A DNA stretch of 64,000 nucleotides from Deltaproteobacteria bacterium HGW-Deltaproteobacteria-18 (GCA_002841885.1 PHBE01000004.1:1-64000), one strand, 5' to 3'; positions 29,368 to 38,106 are shown, counted from the stretch's first letter. The notes: generated by a model not told the origin, from the letters alone. Numbers and translations: made by a program.

Positions 29368-30922
29368 CACCCGATCCCTTATTGCCCTGCTGGCCGTGGG
29401 CTGCGCCCTGGCCTTGAGTGCTTGTTCCGAAGCCACCGAACCGAAAGCTCCGGAATTCAAGACCAAACTCAAATCCGACGAGATCAAGAACTCCGCCTTC
29501 AAGGCTGAATTTCCGCTCCATTATGAAACATTCCTGCGCAACAACGAGTCCGAGATCATGACCGAGTACGGGGGATCTGTCGCCTACAACAAGCACGACA
29601 ACGTAAATCCCCTGCCCGAAGGCTACAAGCACGCCCAGCCCTACCTGAAGAACCTCTGGCTCGGCTACGCGTTCAGCTACGAATACAAGGCAGCACGCGG
29701 ACATACCTACGCCATCAAGGACATCCTGCACATCGACCGTCTGAACCGCTACGACGAGAAGGCCGGACTGCCCGCCACTTGCTGGAACTGCAAGACCGCC
29801 AAGATGAACGAATGGGTCGGGGAGTACGGCGACGAATTCTGGGCCAAGGATTTCAACCAGTTCCGCGAACAGATTGATATGGACGACAACACCATTGGCT
29901 GCGCCAACTGCCACGACCCGGCCAACATGGAACTGCGCCTGTACTCCGTACCCCTGCAGGACCACTTGAAGGCAGAGGGCAAAGACTTCAAGACCCTCTC
30001 CCGCAACGAACAGCGCGCGCTCATGTGCGGCCAGTGTCATGTGGAATACTACTTCACGGACAAGGGCCAGGGCACGCCCAAGAAGCCCGTCTTCCCCTGG
30101 GCTGAGGGCAAGGACCCCGAGCAGATTTACGCCTATTACAAAGGCCACGGCGACACCACCATCCCCGGCTTCGAAGGAAACTTCGTGGATTGGGTTCATC
30201 CCGTGTCCAAGACCCCCATGCTCAAGGCCCAGCACCCTGAGTACGAAACCTGGTATAATGGCGTGCATGGTGCGGCCGGTGTCAGCTGCGCCGACTGCCA
30301 CATGAGCTACACCCGTCTCGACGGCAAGAAGAAGATGTCCAACCATCACTGGAACTCGCCCCTGAAAGACCCGGACATGAAGGCCTGCCGCCAGTGCCAT
30401 ACGGACAAGAGCCCCGAGTATCTGAAGCAGCGGGTCATCTACACCCAGGACAAGGTCTGGGAGCAGCTCATGGCCGCCCAGGACATCTCGGTCAAGGCGC
30501 ATGAGGCAATTCGCATGGCCGATGAATTCCAGGGCGAAAAACCGGCAGATTACGCCCAGCTCATGATCGATGCCCGCGAAATGTGCCGCAAGGGCCAGTT
30601 CTTCTGGGACTACGTCTCCGCCGAGAACAGCGTCGGCTTCCACAACCCGGCCAAGGCCCTGGACACCCTGGCCAAGTCCCAGCAGTTCAGCCAGAAGGCC
30701 GTGGACATCGCCATCAAGGCGGCGGCCTTCACCACGGCCCAGGCCCTGTCCGGGGACATCAAGGATCTGGTGCCGCCCATCATGAAGCACAGCCGCGAAC
30801 TGCAGATGAATCCCGAGCACATGGCCAGCCACCAGTGGCTCAAGTATCTCAAAGTCAACCCAAAGGCCGAAAAGATCTGGGAAGGCAACAAGCGCCTTAT
30901 CCCGGCTCCTGCCGCCAGCTAG
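29360..30922 (+). CDS. nrfA: Cytochrome c nitrite reductase catalytic subunit NrfA
   Basis: A 520-residue pentaheme enzyme that reduces nitrite to ammonium by six electrons, and can also reduce sulfite and NO. The N-terminus is a lipoprotein signal with lipobox LSAC. Heme 1 uses the characteristic CWNCK motif near residue 140, where Lys ligates the active-site iron. Four CxxCH motifs follow: CANCH, CGQCH, CADCH and CRQCH. The start at 29360 lies 8 bases after AAGGAG and inside the last codons of nrfH. A strong terminator follows, so nrfHA forms a two-gene operon. The lipid anchor is as seen in sulfate-reducer NrfHA complexes. Confidence 0.96.
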   Translation: MRNTRSLIALLAVGCALALSACSEATEPKAPEFKTKLKSDEIKNSAFKAEFPLHYETFLRNNESEIMTEYGGSVAYNKHDNVNPLPEGYKHAQPYLKNLWLGYAFSYEYKAARGHTYAIKDILHIDRLNRYDEKAGLPATCWNCKTAKMNEWVGEYGDEFWAKDFNQFREQIDMDDNTIGCANCHDPANMELRLYSVPLQDHLKAEGKDFKTLSRNEQRALMCGQCHVEYYFTDKGQGTPKKPVFPWAEGKDPEQIYAYYKGHGDTTIPGFEGNFVDWVHPVSKTPMLKAQHPEYETWYNGVHGAAGVSCADCHMSYTRLDGKKKMSNHHWNSPLKDPDMKACRQCHTDKSPEYLKQRVIYTQDKVWEQLMAAQDISVKAHEAIRMADEFQGEKPADYAQLMIDAREMCRKGQFFWDYVSAENSVGFHNPAKALDTLAKSQQFSQKAVDIAIKAAAFTTAQALSGDIKDLVPPIMKHSRELQMNPEHMASHQWLKYLKVNPKAEKIWEGNKRLIPAPAAS

Positions 30923-30947
30923 TCAATCCGTCTTCCCGACCTTGCAC

Positions 30948-30983
30948 GGGGGTTTCGGCACAACGCCGAAGCCCCCCTTTTTT
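30948..30983 (+). terminator. Intrinsic terminator of nrfHA
   Basis: gggggtttcggc and gccgaagccccc pair over 12 bp with one G-U pair around acaac, followed by six T residues. Confidence 0.85.
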
Positions 30984-31133
30984 GCCTCCCGATTTCACTG
31001 GCAAACTATTTCCCTCATTGATTGATGAAATATCGCCAAGGACCTTGTCCTTTCGATTCCATTTAAATATGGTAAAGCTATCCGTCTTGGAAAGAACTAT
31101 CGTTATCATCAATACAAGCCACGGAGGTCAGTG

Positions 31134-31850
31134 ATGGGAGAAGAATTGGCGGCAGGCTGCACCAGACCAACAGCTGATGTGGAGCAGACGCCGGAAGAAA
31201 CCGTTCAACCAGCAACACCAGTCCAAGGAGCACGCCCCATGATCCAGGTAGGAAAGAAAGCCCCCGACTTCTCGGCCCCGGCCTATTTCAACGGCGGGTT
31301 CACCAACGTCAGGCTGTCCGAATTCCTCGGGAAATGGGTGGTCCTGTGCTTTTATCCAGGTGATTTCACCTTTGTCTGAGCGACCGAAATCTCGGCGGTC
31401 GCCGAGAAGCACGCGGAGTTCGAAAAGCTGGGCGTTCAGGTCCTGTCCATGAGCACGGACAGCATGTTCGTGCACAAGATGTGGGTCGACGACGAACTTT
31501 CAAAGATGATCACGGCAAAGACCGTGCCCTTCCCCATGCTGTCCGACGGCGGCGGCAGGGTGGGCAGCATGTACGGCATCTATGACGAGGCCGGCGGCGT
31601 GGACGTGCGCGGCCGTTTCCTCATCGACCCGGACGGCAACGTACAGGCCTATGAGGTGCTTACTCCTCCGGTAGGCCGCAACGTAAACGAAACCTTGCGC
31701 CAGATTCAAGCCTTCCAGCTGGTGCGCGAGAGCAAGGGCACCAAGGCCACCCCATCCGGCTGGAGGCCCGGCAAGCCGGTTCTGAGCCCCGGCCCGGGCC
31801 TGGTCGGCAAAGTCTGGGAAGTCTGGACCGTGGACAAGGCCTTCGACTAG
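31134..31850 (+). CDS. Selenocysteine-containing peroxiredoxin (in-frame UGA)
   Basis: The frame reads through a TGA at 31377-31379. On both sides the protein is a continuous AhpC/Prx-family peroxiredoxin: before it [14 protein letters not shown] and YPGDFTFV, after it [18 protein letters not shown] and [12 protein letters not shown]. The TGA stands exactly where the peroxidatic Cys lies (TFVCxT motif), so the residue is probably selenocysteine (U82). The protein of about 238 residues reduces H2O2 or organic peroxides. ATG 31134 has GGAGG 6 bases upstream; a second ATG at 31239 with AAGGAG 8 bases upstream would give a conventional 203-residue form. The C-terminal CPSGW-like site reads TPSGW, so the usual resolving Cys is absent. 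Confidence 0.88.
31377..31406 (+). promoter_or_regulatory. UGA selenocysteine codon with bacterial SECIS-like hairpin
   Basis: Immediately after the TGA (31377-31379), ctcggc (31391-31396) and gccgag (31401-31406) form a perfect 6-bp stem with loop GGUC, 18-21 bases beyond the UGA. The E. coli fdhF SECIS also presents a GGUC-type apical loop at a similar distance, where SelB binds. An alternative 7-bp pairing (31380-31386 with 31396-31402) is possible. Confidence 0.75.
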
Positions 31851-31871
31851 CCCTTCCCTCTTCTCACCAAA

Positions 31872-31899
31872 CGAAGCGCCCGGTTTCCCGGGCGTTTCG
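31872..31899 (+). terminator. Hairpin after the peroxiredoxin gene
   Basis: cgaagcgcccgg and ccgggcgtttcg pair over 12 bp (one G-U) around tttc, just after the stop. The following T tract is weak, so termination may be partial. Confidence 0.6.
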
Positions 31900-32359
31900 C
31901 GTTTCAGCCGCGCGCAAGGACCAGCGAAGCACGACCTGAAAACTCAGCGAGAAATCCATCCATCCAAGAAGAGGCAACAGCTCAAAAGATGGAATGCTTC
32001 GTCGAAGACTTCTCGCAATGTCGACTTGAGAGTGCATTATTGGCAAAGAAACGCCAGCAATCCAAACAGTTCATTTCGTGACCTGTCCAGTGCCCCACCC
32101 AAGCGACGCCGCCGGTTCCGGACAAGGGACGACGACTGTCTGACCGAGCCAGGCATCGTCGGTTTATCCGTCGCCCCTTGCCATGCCCAGGCCTGCCGCG
32201 CCAAACGCGACGGAGAAACCCTACGAGGCCCGCGAGGGAGTTTCGGCGGCCCTTGCCCGGAACCAGCGGCGCCGCGGCCGCACTGGCTCCATCCCTCTCC
32301 TCGACACTGCAACAGCAAAGACTCGCCCCGTACTTCGGCGCCACGACCGCAAAATTAAT
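31900..32359. other. Unassigned GC-rich intergenic region
   Basis: No convincing gene: several open frames exist on both strands, but none has a ribosome site, a recognisable protein or family-like composition. The GC-rich block 32250-32310 (around gcggcgccgcggccgcac) can fold. A small RNA or a degraded gene is possible. The region separates the peroxiredoxin gene from the TetR-controlled exporter operon. Confidence 0.3.
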
Positions 32360-32389
32360 CAATCGCTTGATTGATACAATCGCTTGATT
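32360..32389 (+). promoter_or_regulatory. Tandem operator upstream of the TetR-type regulator
   Basis: The 13-base sequence caatcgcttgatt occurs twice, at 32360-32372 and 32377-32389, with a 17-base period. Each is itself an inverted repeat (AATC-gctt-GATT), and the first extends to TCAATC-gctt-GATTGA. It ends 13 bases before the regulator start, a typical place for TetR autorepression. Confidence 0.65.
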
Positions 32390-32402
32390 TATAAAATCCG
32401 TC

Positions 32403-33110
32403 ATGAACATTGACCTTCTTCACGAATCCACGCCCAGTCGGGCCGATCGCGCCAGGGCCAGTCTCCTTCAAGCCGGGTTGCAGTGCTTCGCCGATCGGGG
32501 CCTGGATGGCGTGACCATTCGGGAAATCGCCCGGGTCGCGGGGCAGAACTCCGCGGCCATCACGTATTACTTCGGCGGCAAGGAGGGCCTGTACGGCGCC
32601 GTGCTGGACGCGGTGATGCGCTTCTTCCGCAACCATGTGCACGAGGCCCGGCAGGCCTGGGAATCCCTGAACGAAGCGGACACGAAACCCGAACAGGCAG
32701 TGGCGTTGCTCAAACGCATCCAGCGCAGCTTCGCGCTGGGCATTCTGACCGACGCCAAGGCCGCCCAGTTCGCCATGCTCATGGTCCGGGAGCAGACCCA
32801 GCCCACGGCCGCCTTCGAAGCCCTCTACCGTGACACCGTGGAACCGCTGCACTGCATGATCTCGCGCATTCTGGCCCGAATCACGGGCGACGAGCCGGAG
32901 TCACCCCGCGCAGTGCTCCGGGCTCACGCCCTCATCGGCCAGTTGCAATCCTTTGTCATGGCGCGGGAAACCCTGCTTCGGCGCATGGATTGGAATGCGT
33001 ACGATGCTTCCCGCGCGGCCGAAGTGGCCAACATGCTGGCCGAGAATCTCGACATCTTCGTGGCCGGACTGAACGCCCAAGCTGAACCTCAACCGGAATA
33101 TCCATCGTGA
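32403..33110 (+). CDS. TetR-family regulator, CecR (YbiH)-like
   Basis: A 235-residue regulator. The N-terminal TetR helix-turn-helix is visible at residues 15-62 (RASLLQAGLQCFADRGLDGVTIREIARVAGQNSAAITYYFGGKEGLY). The C-terminal ligand-binding part (MLMVREQTQPTAAFEALYRDTVEPLH) resembles the CecR/YbiH type. In E. coli, YbiH heads the ybhGFSR export operon; here the same gene order follows with overlapping starts, supporting the assignment. The tandem operator just upstream suggests autoregulation. The inducer is unknown. The ribosome site is weak, and the stop overlaps the GTG of the next gene. Confidence 0.85.
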   Translation: MNIDLLHESTPSRADRARASLLQAGLQCFADRGLDGVTIREIARVAGQNSAAITYYFGGKEGLYGAVLDAVMRFFRNHVHEARQAWESLNEADTKPEQAVALLKRIQRSFALGILTDAKAAQFAMLMVREQTQPTAAFEALYRDTVEPLHCMISRILARITGDEPESPRAVLRAHALIGQLQSFVMARETLLRRMDWNAYDASRAAEVANMLAENLDIFVAGLNAQAEPQPEYPS

Positions 33111-34084
33111 AACGCATCCTTGTATTTTTTCTTCTCCTGGCCACGGTCGCCGGCGGCTGGTACCTGTGGCACACCCAGCGCGCCGCGCACAACAACACAC
33201 CGCCTGTCTTCCACGGCAACGTCGACATCCGCGAAGTGCGACTCGGATTCAGGGTCAGCGGAAAAGTCCGGGAAGTTTTAAAGGAAGAAGGAGACGAGGT
33301 CAGGGCAGGCGAAGTCGTGGCCAGGCTCGATGCCGAACCTTTTCAGAACGCCGTTGATCAGGCCGAGGCCGAGACCCGCGTGATAGAGGCCCGGCTGATG
33401 GAACTGCGCAGCGGTGCACGCCCCGAAGATATCGAGCAGGCCCGCAAAAACCTGGCGGCAACCGAGGCCACATACGAGAACGCCCGCCTCATCTTCGAAC
33501 GCCAGAGTCAGCTCGTCGCCAGCGGAGCCGTTGCCAGGCAGGATTTCGACACCGCACGGTCCACGTTTGAAGCGGCCAGGGCCAGAAGGGGCAGCGCAAA
33601 GGCTGCCCTCGATCTGCTCCTGGCAGGAACGCGCGCCGAACAGATCAGGCAGGCCGAGGCCAGCCTGGAGGCCGCCCGCGCAGCACTGTCCCAGGCCCTC
33701 ACGCAACTTGCCGACACGGTGCTCACCGCACCCGAGGCGGGCGTGGCCCTGACCAGGGTCGTGGAACCGGGCAGCATCGTGCAGGCCGGAAGCACGGCGC
33801 TCACCGTAAGCCTTGATTCTCCCGTTCGCGTCCGGGCCTATGCGCCCGAACCGCAGCTTGGCCTCGTTCATCCCGGCCGCAAGGTGCTGGTCTTCACCGA
33901 TTCCCGCTCGGAACCCTACCAAGGTCAAATCGGAGACGTCTCGCCACGGGCGGAGTTCACGCCCAAATCCGTGGAAACCGAAGAACTGCGCACGGCGCTG
34001 GTCTATCGTTTCCGGGTGGTCGTGCTGGACGCGGACCAAGGACTCCGGCAGGGCATGCCCGTCACCGTGAAGCTGGCGGACTGA
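33107..34084 (+). CDS. ybhG: HlyD-family membrane fusion protein, YbhG-like
   Basis: A 325-residue periplasmic adaptor with an N-terminal membrane anchor (residues 3-19). A barrel-sandwich half follows (VDIREVRLGFRVSGKVREVL), then a long alpha-helical hairpin (about residues 80-200) and the second half (TVLTAPEAGVALTRVVEPGSIVQAG). It links the ABC-2 exporter to the outer membrane. It begins with GTG in a GTGA overlap with the regulator stop and is 2 bases from the ATPase gene. The closest match in layout is YbhG. Confidence 0.85.
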   Translation: MKRILVFFLLLATVAGGWYLWHTQRAAHNNTPPVFHGNVDIREVRLGFRVSGKVREVLKEEGDEVRAGEVVARLDAEPFQNAVDQAEAETRVIEARLMELRSGARPEDIEQARKNLAATEATYENARLIFERQSQLVASGAVARQDFDTARSTFEAARARRGSAKAALDLLLAGTRAEQIRQAEASLEAARAALSQALTQLADTVLTAPEAGVALTRVVEPGSIVQAGSTALTVSLDSPVRVRAYAPEPQLGLVHPGRKVLVFTDSRSEPYQGQIGDVSPRAEFTPKSVETEELRTALVYRFRVVVLDADQGLRQGMPVTVKLAD

Positions 34085-34086
34085 AC

Positions 34087-35799
34087 ATGGCCGCAGTCAG
34101 CCTCATTGAAGTCGGCAAATCCTTCCCCGGTCTGGACACACCCGCTCTTGCCGGCATCTCGGGCTCCATCGAATCCGGAATCATCACCGGCATCGCCGGA
34201 CCCGACGGCGCAGGCAAGACAACCCTCATGCGTCTCATGGCCGGATTGCTACGCCCCGACAGCGGCACCCTGACGGTGCTCGGCCGGGAACCCGTGGCCG
34301 CTCCAGAACTACGTCTGCGAGTGGGCTACATGCCGCAGCAATTCGGCCTCTACGAAGATCTTACGGTCATGGAAAACCTGACCCTGCATGCGGACCTGCG
34401 CGACGTAACCGGAGAGGAGCGCGAGAAAACCTTCGCACGACTTCTGGCCTTCACCGATCTGCAGAAGTTCACGAAACGCCTGGCCGGACGGCTCTCGGGC
34501 GGCATGAAGCAAAAACTCGGCCTGGCCTGCGCCCTGCTTGGCACGCCGGAACTGCTCCTGCTCGACGAACCCGGAGTCGGAGTCGACCCCATCTCCCGTC
34601 GCGAACTGTGGAAAATGGTACACGAACTCGCCGACCAGGGCATCGCCGTGGTCTGGAGCACATCCTACCTCGACGAGGCGGAAGCGTGCGACGAGGTGTT
34701 CCTGCTCAGCGAGGGGAGCCTGCTTTTCTCCGGCAAGCCGGGCGACCTCACCAGCCGTCTGCGGGGACGCTGCCTGCACCTTGGCGGCGTGGAAGGACGC
34801 AGACGGCAGGCGCTGGCGACCCTGCTCCGCCAACCGGAAGTCAGCGACGGAGTCATCCAGGGACAAAACCTGCGCGTCGTCTTGAAAGACGGCGCTGCCC
34901 GTCCCGATCCCCAGGCTCTCGATATCCCCGGCCCGGTCCAATGGAAGGAGGTCTCCCCTCGCTTCGAGGACGCCTTCATCGACCTGCTCGGCGGCGGTCC
35001 GGGGGGAGAGTCCGCCCTGGCCGCGTCCATGCAGCCGCGGCCCGAAATCCGCGAAAGCCTGATCATGGCCGAAGATCTCACAAAAACCTTCGGCGACTTC
35101 ACGGCCACGGACCATGTCAGCTTCGAGGTCAGGCAAGGGGAAATCTTCGGACTCCTGGGACCCAACGGGGCGGGCAAATCCACCACCTTCAAGATGATGT
35201 GCGGCCTGCTCAAACCCACCTCCGGGCGGGCCGAAGTCATGGGCATCGACCTGCGCCACAGCCCGGCCAGGGCCAGGGAACGTCTGGGCTACATGGCCCA
35301 GAAATTCTCCCTCTATGGCAAGCTCACCGTACGCCGGAATCTCGAATTCTTTTCCGGGGTGTATGGGCTCTCGCGGACCCGGCAACGGCAGGCCGTGGAG
35401 TCGATGATCGAGTCCTTCCATCTGAAGCAGTTCCTGGGCGTCACCACGGACGACCTGTCCCTTGGTTACAAGCAGCGCCTCGCCCTGGCCTGCGCCGCCA
35501 TGCACGAGCCGGACATCCTTTTTCTCGATGAACCGACCTCGGGCGTCGATCCCCTGACCCGCCGCGAGTTCTGGAATCACATCAACGGCGTTGTGGAAAA
35601 AGGGGTCACGGTAATGGTCACCACCCATTTCATGGACGAAGCCGAATACTGCGACCGCATCGGCCTGGTCTATCACGGCAAGCTCATCGCCCTGGCTCCG
35701 CCGGACGACCTGAAGGCCCAGGTGGCCTCCACCGCCCTGCCCGACCCAACCATGGAAGACGCCTTCATCGAACTCATACACAGACAGGAGGCCACGTGA
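34087..35799 (+). CDS. ybhF: Fused double ABC ATPase, YbhF-like
   Basis: A 570-residue protein with two complete ABC nucleotide-binding domains in tandem. Domain 1 (residues 1-230) has GPDGAGKTTLMRL, signature LSGGMKQKLGL and LLLDEPGVGVDP. Domain 2 (from about residue 325) has GPNGAGKSTTFKM, signature LSLGYKQRLAL and LFLDEPTSGVDP. Both Walker sites look functional. It powers the two permeases encoded next. YbhFSR-type systems are linked to drug and cation efflux in E. coli; the natural substrate here is not known. Its stop overlaps the GTG start of the first permease. Confidence 0.9.
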   Translation: MAAVSLIEVGKSFPGLDTPALAGISGSIESGIITGIAGPDGAGKTTLMRLMAGLLRPDSGTLTVLGREPVAAPELRLRVGYMPQQFGLYEDLTVMENLTLHADLRDVTGEEREKTFARLLAFTDLQKFTKRLAGRLSGGMKQKLGLACALLGTPELLLLDEPGVGVDPISRRELWKMVHELADQGIAVVWSTSYLDEAEACDEVFLLSEGSLLFSGKPGDLTSRLRGRCLHLGGVEGRRRQALATLLRQPEVSDGVIQGQNLRVVLKDGAARPDPQALDIPGPVQWKEVSPRFEDAFIDLLGGGPGGESALAASMQPRPEIRESLIMAEDLTKTFGDFTATDHVSFEVRQGEIFGLLGPNGAGKSTTFKMMCGLLKPTSGRAEVMGIDLRHSPARARERLGYMAQKFSLYGKLTVRRNLEFFSGVYGLSRTRQRQAVESMIESFHLKQFLGVTTDDLSLGYKQRLALACAAMHEPDILFLDEPTSGVDPLTRREFWNHINGVVEKGVTVMVTTHFMDEAEYCDRIGLVYHGKLIALAPPDDLKAQVASTALPDPTMEDAFIELIHRQEAT

Positions 35800-36923
35800 A
35801 ATCCGTATCCTTGCGAAGGCTCTCCGCCCTGTGCATCAAGGAAACCCGGCAAATTCTGCGCGACCCGAGCAGCGGCGTCATCGCCTTCATCCTGCCCATG
35901 ATTCTGCTCGTCATCTTCGGCTACGGCCTCAACCTGGACACCACCCGCCTGCGCATGGGCCTGTGCGACGAGGACGGAGGGCCGGCTGCGGCTTCATTCG
36001 TGGCGAAGCTGACAGGCTCGACCTATTTCGAAATACATCCCGGCAGCCGCGCCGAACTCGACGCCCTGCTCGAAACCGGGGCCATCCGGGGCTACACGGT
36101 CCTGGCTCAGGATTTTTCCCGCATCGTGGACCAGGGCCGGGAAACGGCGCCCATCCAGGTCATCACCGACGGAGCCGAACCGAACACGGCAAATTTCGTG
36201 GCTGCGTTCATGAAGAACGTTTGGCAGGAGTGGCTTCTCACCAGAGCCAAGGATCAGGGCCGGGAAGCCGTCCAGGGCGCAAGGCTGGAGGTCCGGTACT
36301 GGTACAACGCGGCGGCCATAAGCAGGCACTATCTCATCCCCGGTTCCATCACCATCATCATGACCGTCATCGGCGCCATGCTGACGTCCCTGGTCGTCGC
36401 CCGCGAATGGGAACGCGGGACCATGGAAGCCCTGCTGGCTTCTCCGGTGACCAGGACCGAACTGCTGCTCTCCAAGCTCCTGCCCTATTACGTGCTGGGC
36501 ATGATCTCCATGTCCGTGGTGGCCCTGAGCGCCGTGCACCTCATGGGAGTGCCCTTCCGGGGCTCGGTGGGCGCGCTCGTCCTGGTCACGACGGTCTTCC
36601 TGCTCAGCATGCTCGGCATCGGTCTTCTGATCTCCTCGGTCATGCGCAACCAGTTCGACAGCGCCCAGACCACCCTGAACGTGGCCTTCCTCCCCGCCGT
36701 CATGCTCTCGGGTGCGTTCTTCGTCATCGCCAGCATGCCCGCGACCGTGCGCGCCCTGACCTATCTGCTGCCGCCGCGCTATCTGGTAAGCTCCCTGCAG
36801 ACCATCTTCCTGGCCGGTGACGTCTGGGAAATCCTGCTCCCCGACATCCTCTTCCTGACGGGCACGAGCGTTCTCTTTCTGGCCCTGACCGCACGCAAGA
36901 CCGTACGGAGGCTGGACGCATGA
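35796..36923 (+). CDS. ybhS: ABC-2 type permease, YbhS-like
   Basis: A 375-residue ABC-2 permease with one N-terminal helix (about residues 25-45, GVIAFILPMILLVIFGYGL), a large periplasmic loop of about 130 residues and five C-terminal helices. The conserved EWERGTMEALLASPVTRTELLLSKLLPYYVLG motif sits near residue 205. It probably forms a heterodimer with the next protein. Start GTG overlaps the ATPase stop (GTGA) and the stop overlaps the next ATG. Confidence 0.88.
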   Translation: MKSVSLRRLSALCIKETRQILRDPSSGVIAFILPMILLVIFGYGLNLDTTRLRMGLCDEDGGPAAASFVAKLTGSTYFEIHPGSRAELDALLETGAIRGYTVLAQDFSRIVDQGRETAPIQVITDGAEPNTANFVAAFMKNVWQEWLLTRAKDQGREAVQGARLEVRYWYNAAAISRHYLIPGSITIIMTVIGAMLTSLVVAREWERGTMEALLASPVTRTELLLSKLLPYYVLGMISMSVVALSAVHLMGVPFRGSVGALVLVTTVFLLSMLGIGLLISSVMRNQFDSAQTTLNVAFLPAVMLSGAFFVIASMPATVRALTYLLPPRYLVSSLQTIFLAGDVWEILLPDILFLTGTSVLFLALTARKTVRRLDA

Positions 36924-38032
36924 TCTGGCTGCGCCGCATCCTGGCCCTCATCAGAAAGGAGCTGCAGATTCTTCTGGCCGATCCGCAAAGCCGCAAGCTT
37001 GTGGTCATCCCAGTCCTCATGCAGGTGATCCTCTTCCCCCTGGCCGCCACCCTTGAAGTGAAGAACAACACCCTGGCCGTGCTGAACGAGGACGGGGGCG
37101 CGTCTTCGGTGGAACTGATCCAGCGCTTCGCCAGCGCCCGGGCCTTCACCGAAATCATCCACCTGTCCGGAGCGGGGCAGATCGAAAGGACACTGGACAA
37201 CCAGGAGGCCATCGCGGTGGTCCGCTTCGGGCCGGACTTCTCGCGCAAGGCGGCGGCAGGCCTCCCCGCTCCGATGCAGCTGCTCCTCGACGGCCGACGC
37301 TCCAACAGCAGCCAGATCGCGGCCAGCTATATCCAGGACATCACCACCCAGTATTTCAATGAACAAAACCTGGCCGCAGGGCACCCCCCTGCGTCGGAAC
37401 TGGTCATCCGCCATCGCTACAACCCGAACCTCGAATACCAGTGGTTCATCCTTCCGAGCCTCGTGGCCATCATCCTGACCGTGAGCGCACTCATCCTGAC
37501 CGCCTTGTCCGTGGCCAGGGAACGGGAACAGGGGACCCTGGACCAGCTCCTGGTATCCCCCCTGACCCCGGAAATGATCATGATCGGCAAGGCCTCGGCC
37601 GTGCTGATGGTAGGCCTGTTCCAGGCCACGGTCATTATCGTGGCCGCCATCTTCGTGTACAAGGTACCCCTGTCGGGCTCCCTTGCCCTCATCTACGCCA
37701 GCAGCGTGCTCTACTTCGCGGCCCTGGTCGGCGTCGGCTTCTTCATCAGCGCCATTTGCGCCACCCAGCAGCAGGCCTTTCTCGGGGCTTTTGCCTTCAT
37801 CATGCCGGCCATCCTGCTCTCGGGTTATGCCTCGCCGGTCGAGAACATGCCCCAGTGGCTGCAGACCGCCACCTGGATCAATCCCATCCGGCATTTCATC
37901 GTCATCGTGAAAAGCATCTTCCTCAAAGACGTCTCAGCCGCCTTCGTACTGGAAAGCGCCATCCCGCTGCTGGTCATCGCGGCGGGGACACTGACCATCG
38001 CGGTGATCATCTTCCGCAGGCGATTCGGCTAG
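36920..38032 (+). CDS. ybhR: ABC-2 type permease, YbhR-like
   Basis: A 370-residue ABC-2 permease with the same topology as the preceding protein: N-terminal helix (LVVIPVLMQVILFPLAATLEV), periplasmic loop, then five helices with REREQGTLDQLLVSPLTPEMIMIGKASAVL near residue 197. It starts in an ATGA overlap and ends the five-gene operon. Just past the stop, gtccgc and gcggac (38032-38049) make a short hairpin without a clear T tract. Confidence 0.88.
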   Translation: MIWLRRILALIRKELQILLADPQSRKLVVIPVLMQVILFPLAATLEVKNNTLAVLNEDGGASSVELIQRFASARAFTEIIHLSGAGQIERTLDNQEAIAVVRFGPDFSRKAAAGLPAPMQLLLDGRRSNSSQIAASYIQDITTQYFNEQNLAAGHPPASELVIRHRYNPNLEYQWFILPSLVAIILTVSALILTALSVAREREQGTLDQLLVSPLTPEMIMIGKASAVLMVGLFQATVIIVAAIFVYKVPLSGSLALIYASSVLYFAALVGVGFFISAICATQQQAFLGAFAFIMPAILLSGYASPVENMPQWLQTATWINPIRHFIVIVKSIFLKDVSAAFVLESAIPLLVIAAGTLTIAVIIFRRRFG

Positions 38033-38106
38033 TCCGCCCGGCAGCGGACGACAAAAAGCCCGCCGACCCTCAGGACCAGCGGACAACAACCTTGCACTGA
38101 AGAAAG

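Noticed and set aside
29273-30832. 519-codon open frame antisense to nrfA
   Set aside because: Low-complexity Val/Gly/Leu-rich translation, no ribosome site, and nrfA with its five heme motifs occupies the other strand.
31131-31379. Peroxiredoxin as a pseudogene or two separate genes split by a stop
   Set aside because: Frame and family similarity continue without a shift on both sides, the stop is a UGA at the catalytic position, and a SECIS-like hairpin follows.
31982-32410. 142-codon minus-strand gene upstream of the TetR regulator
   Set aside because: No ribosome site or family, atypical composition, and its start overlaps the operators and the TetR start.
34309-35781. 490-codon open frame antisense to the double ABC ATPase
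   Set aside because: Shadow of the ATPase gene; no domain seen.
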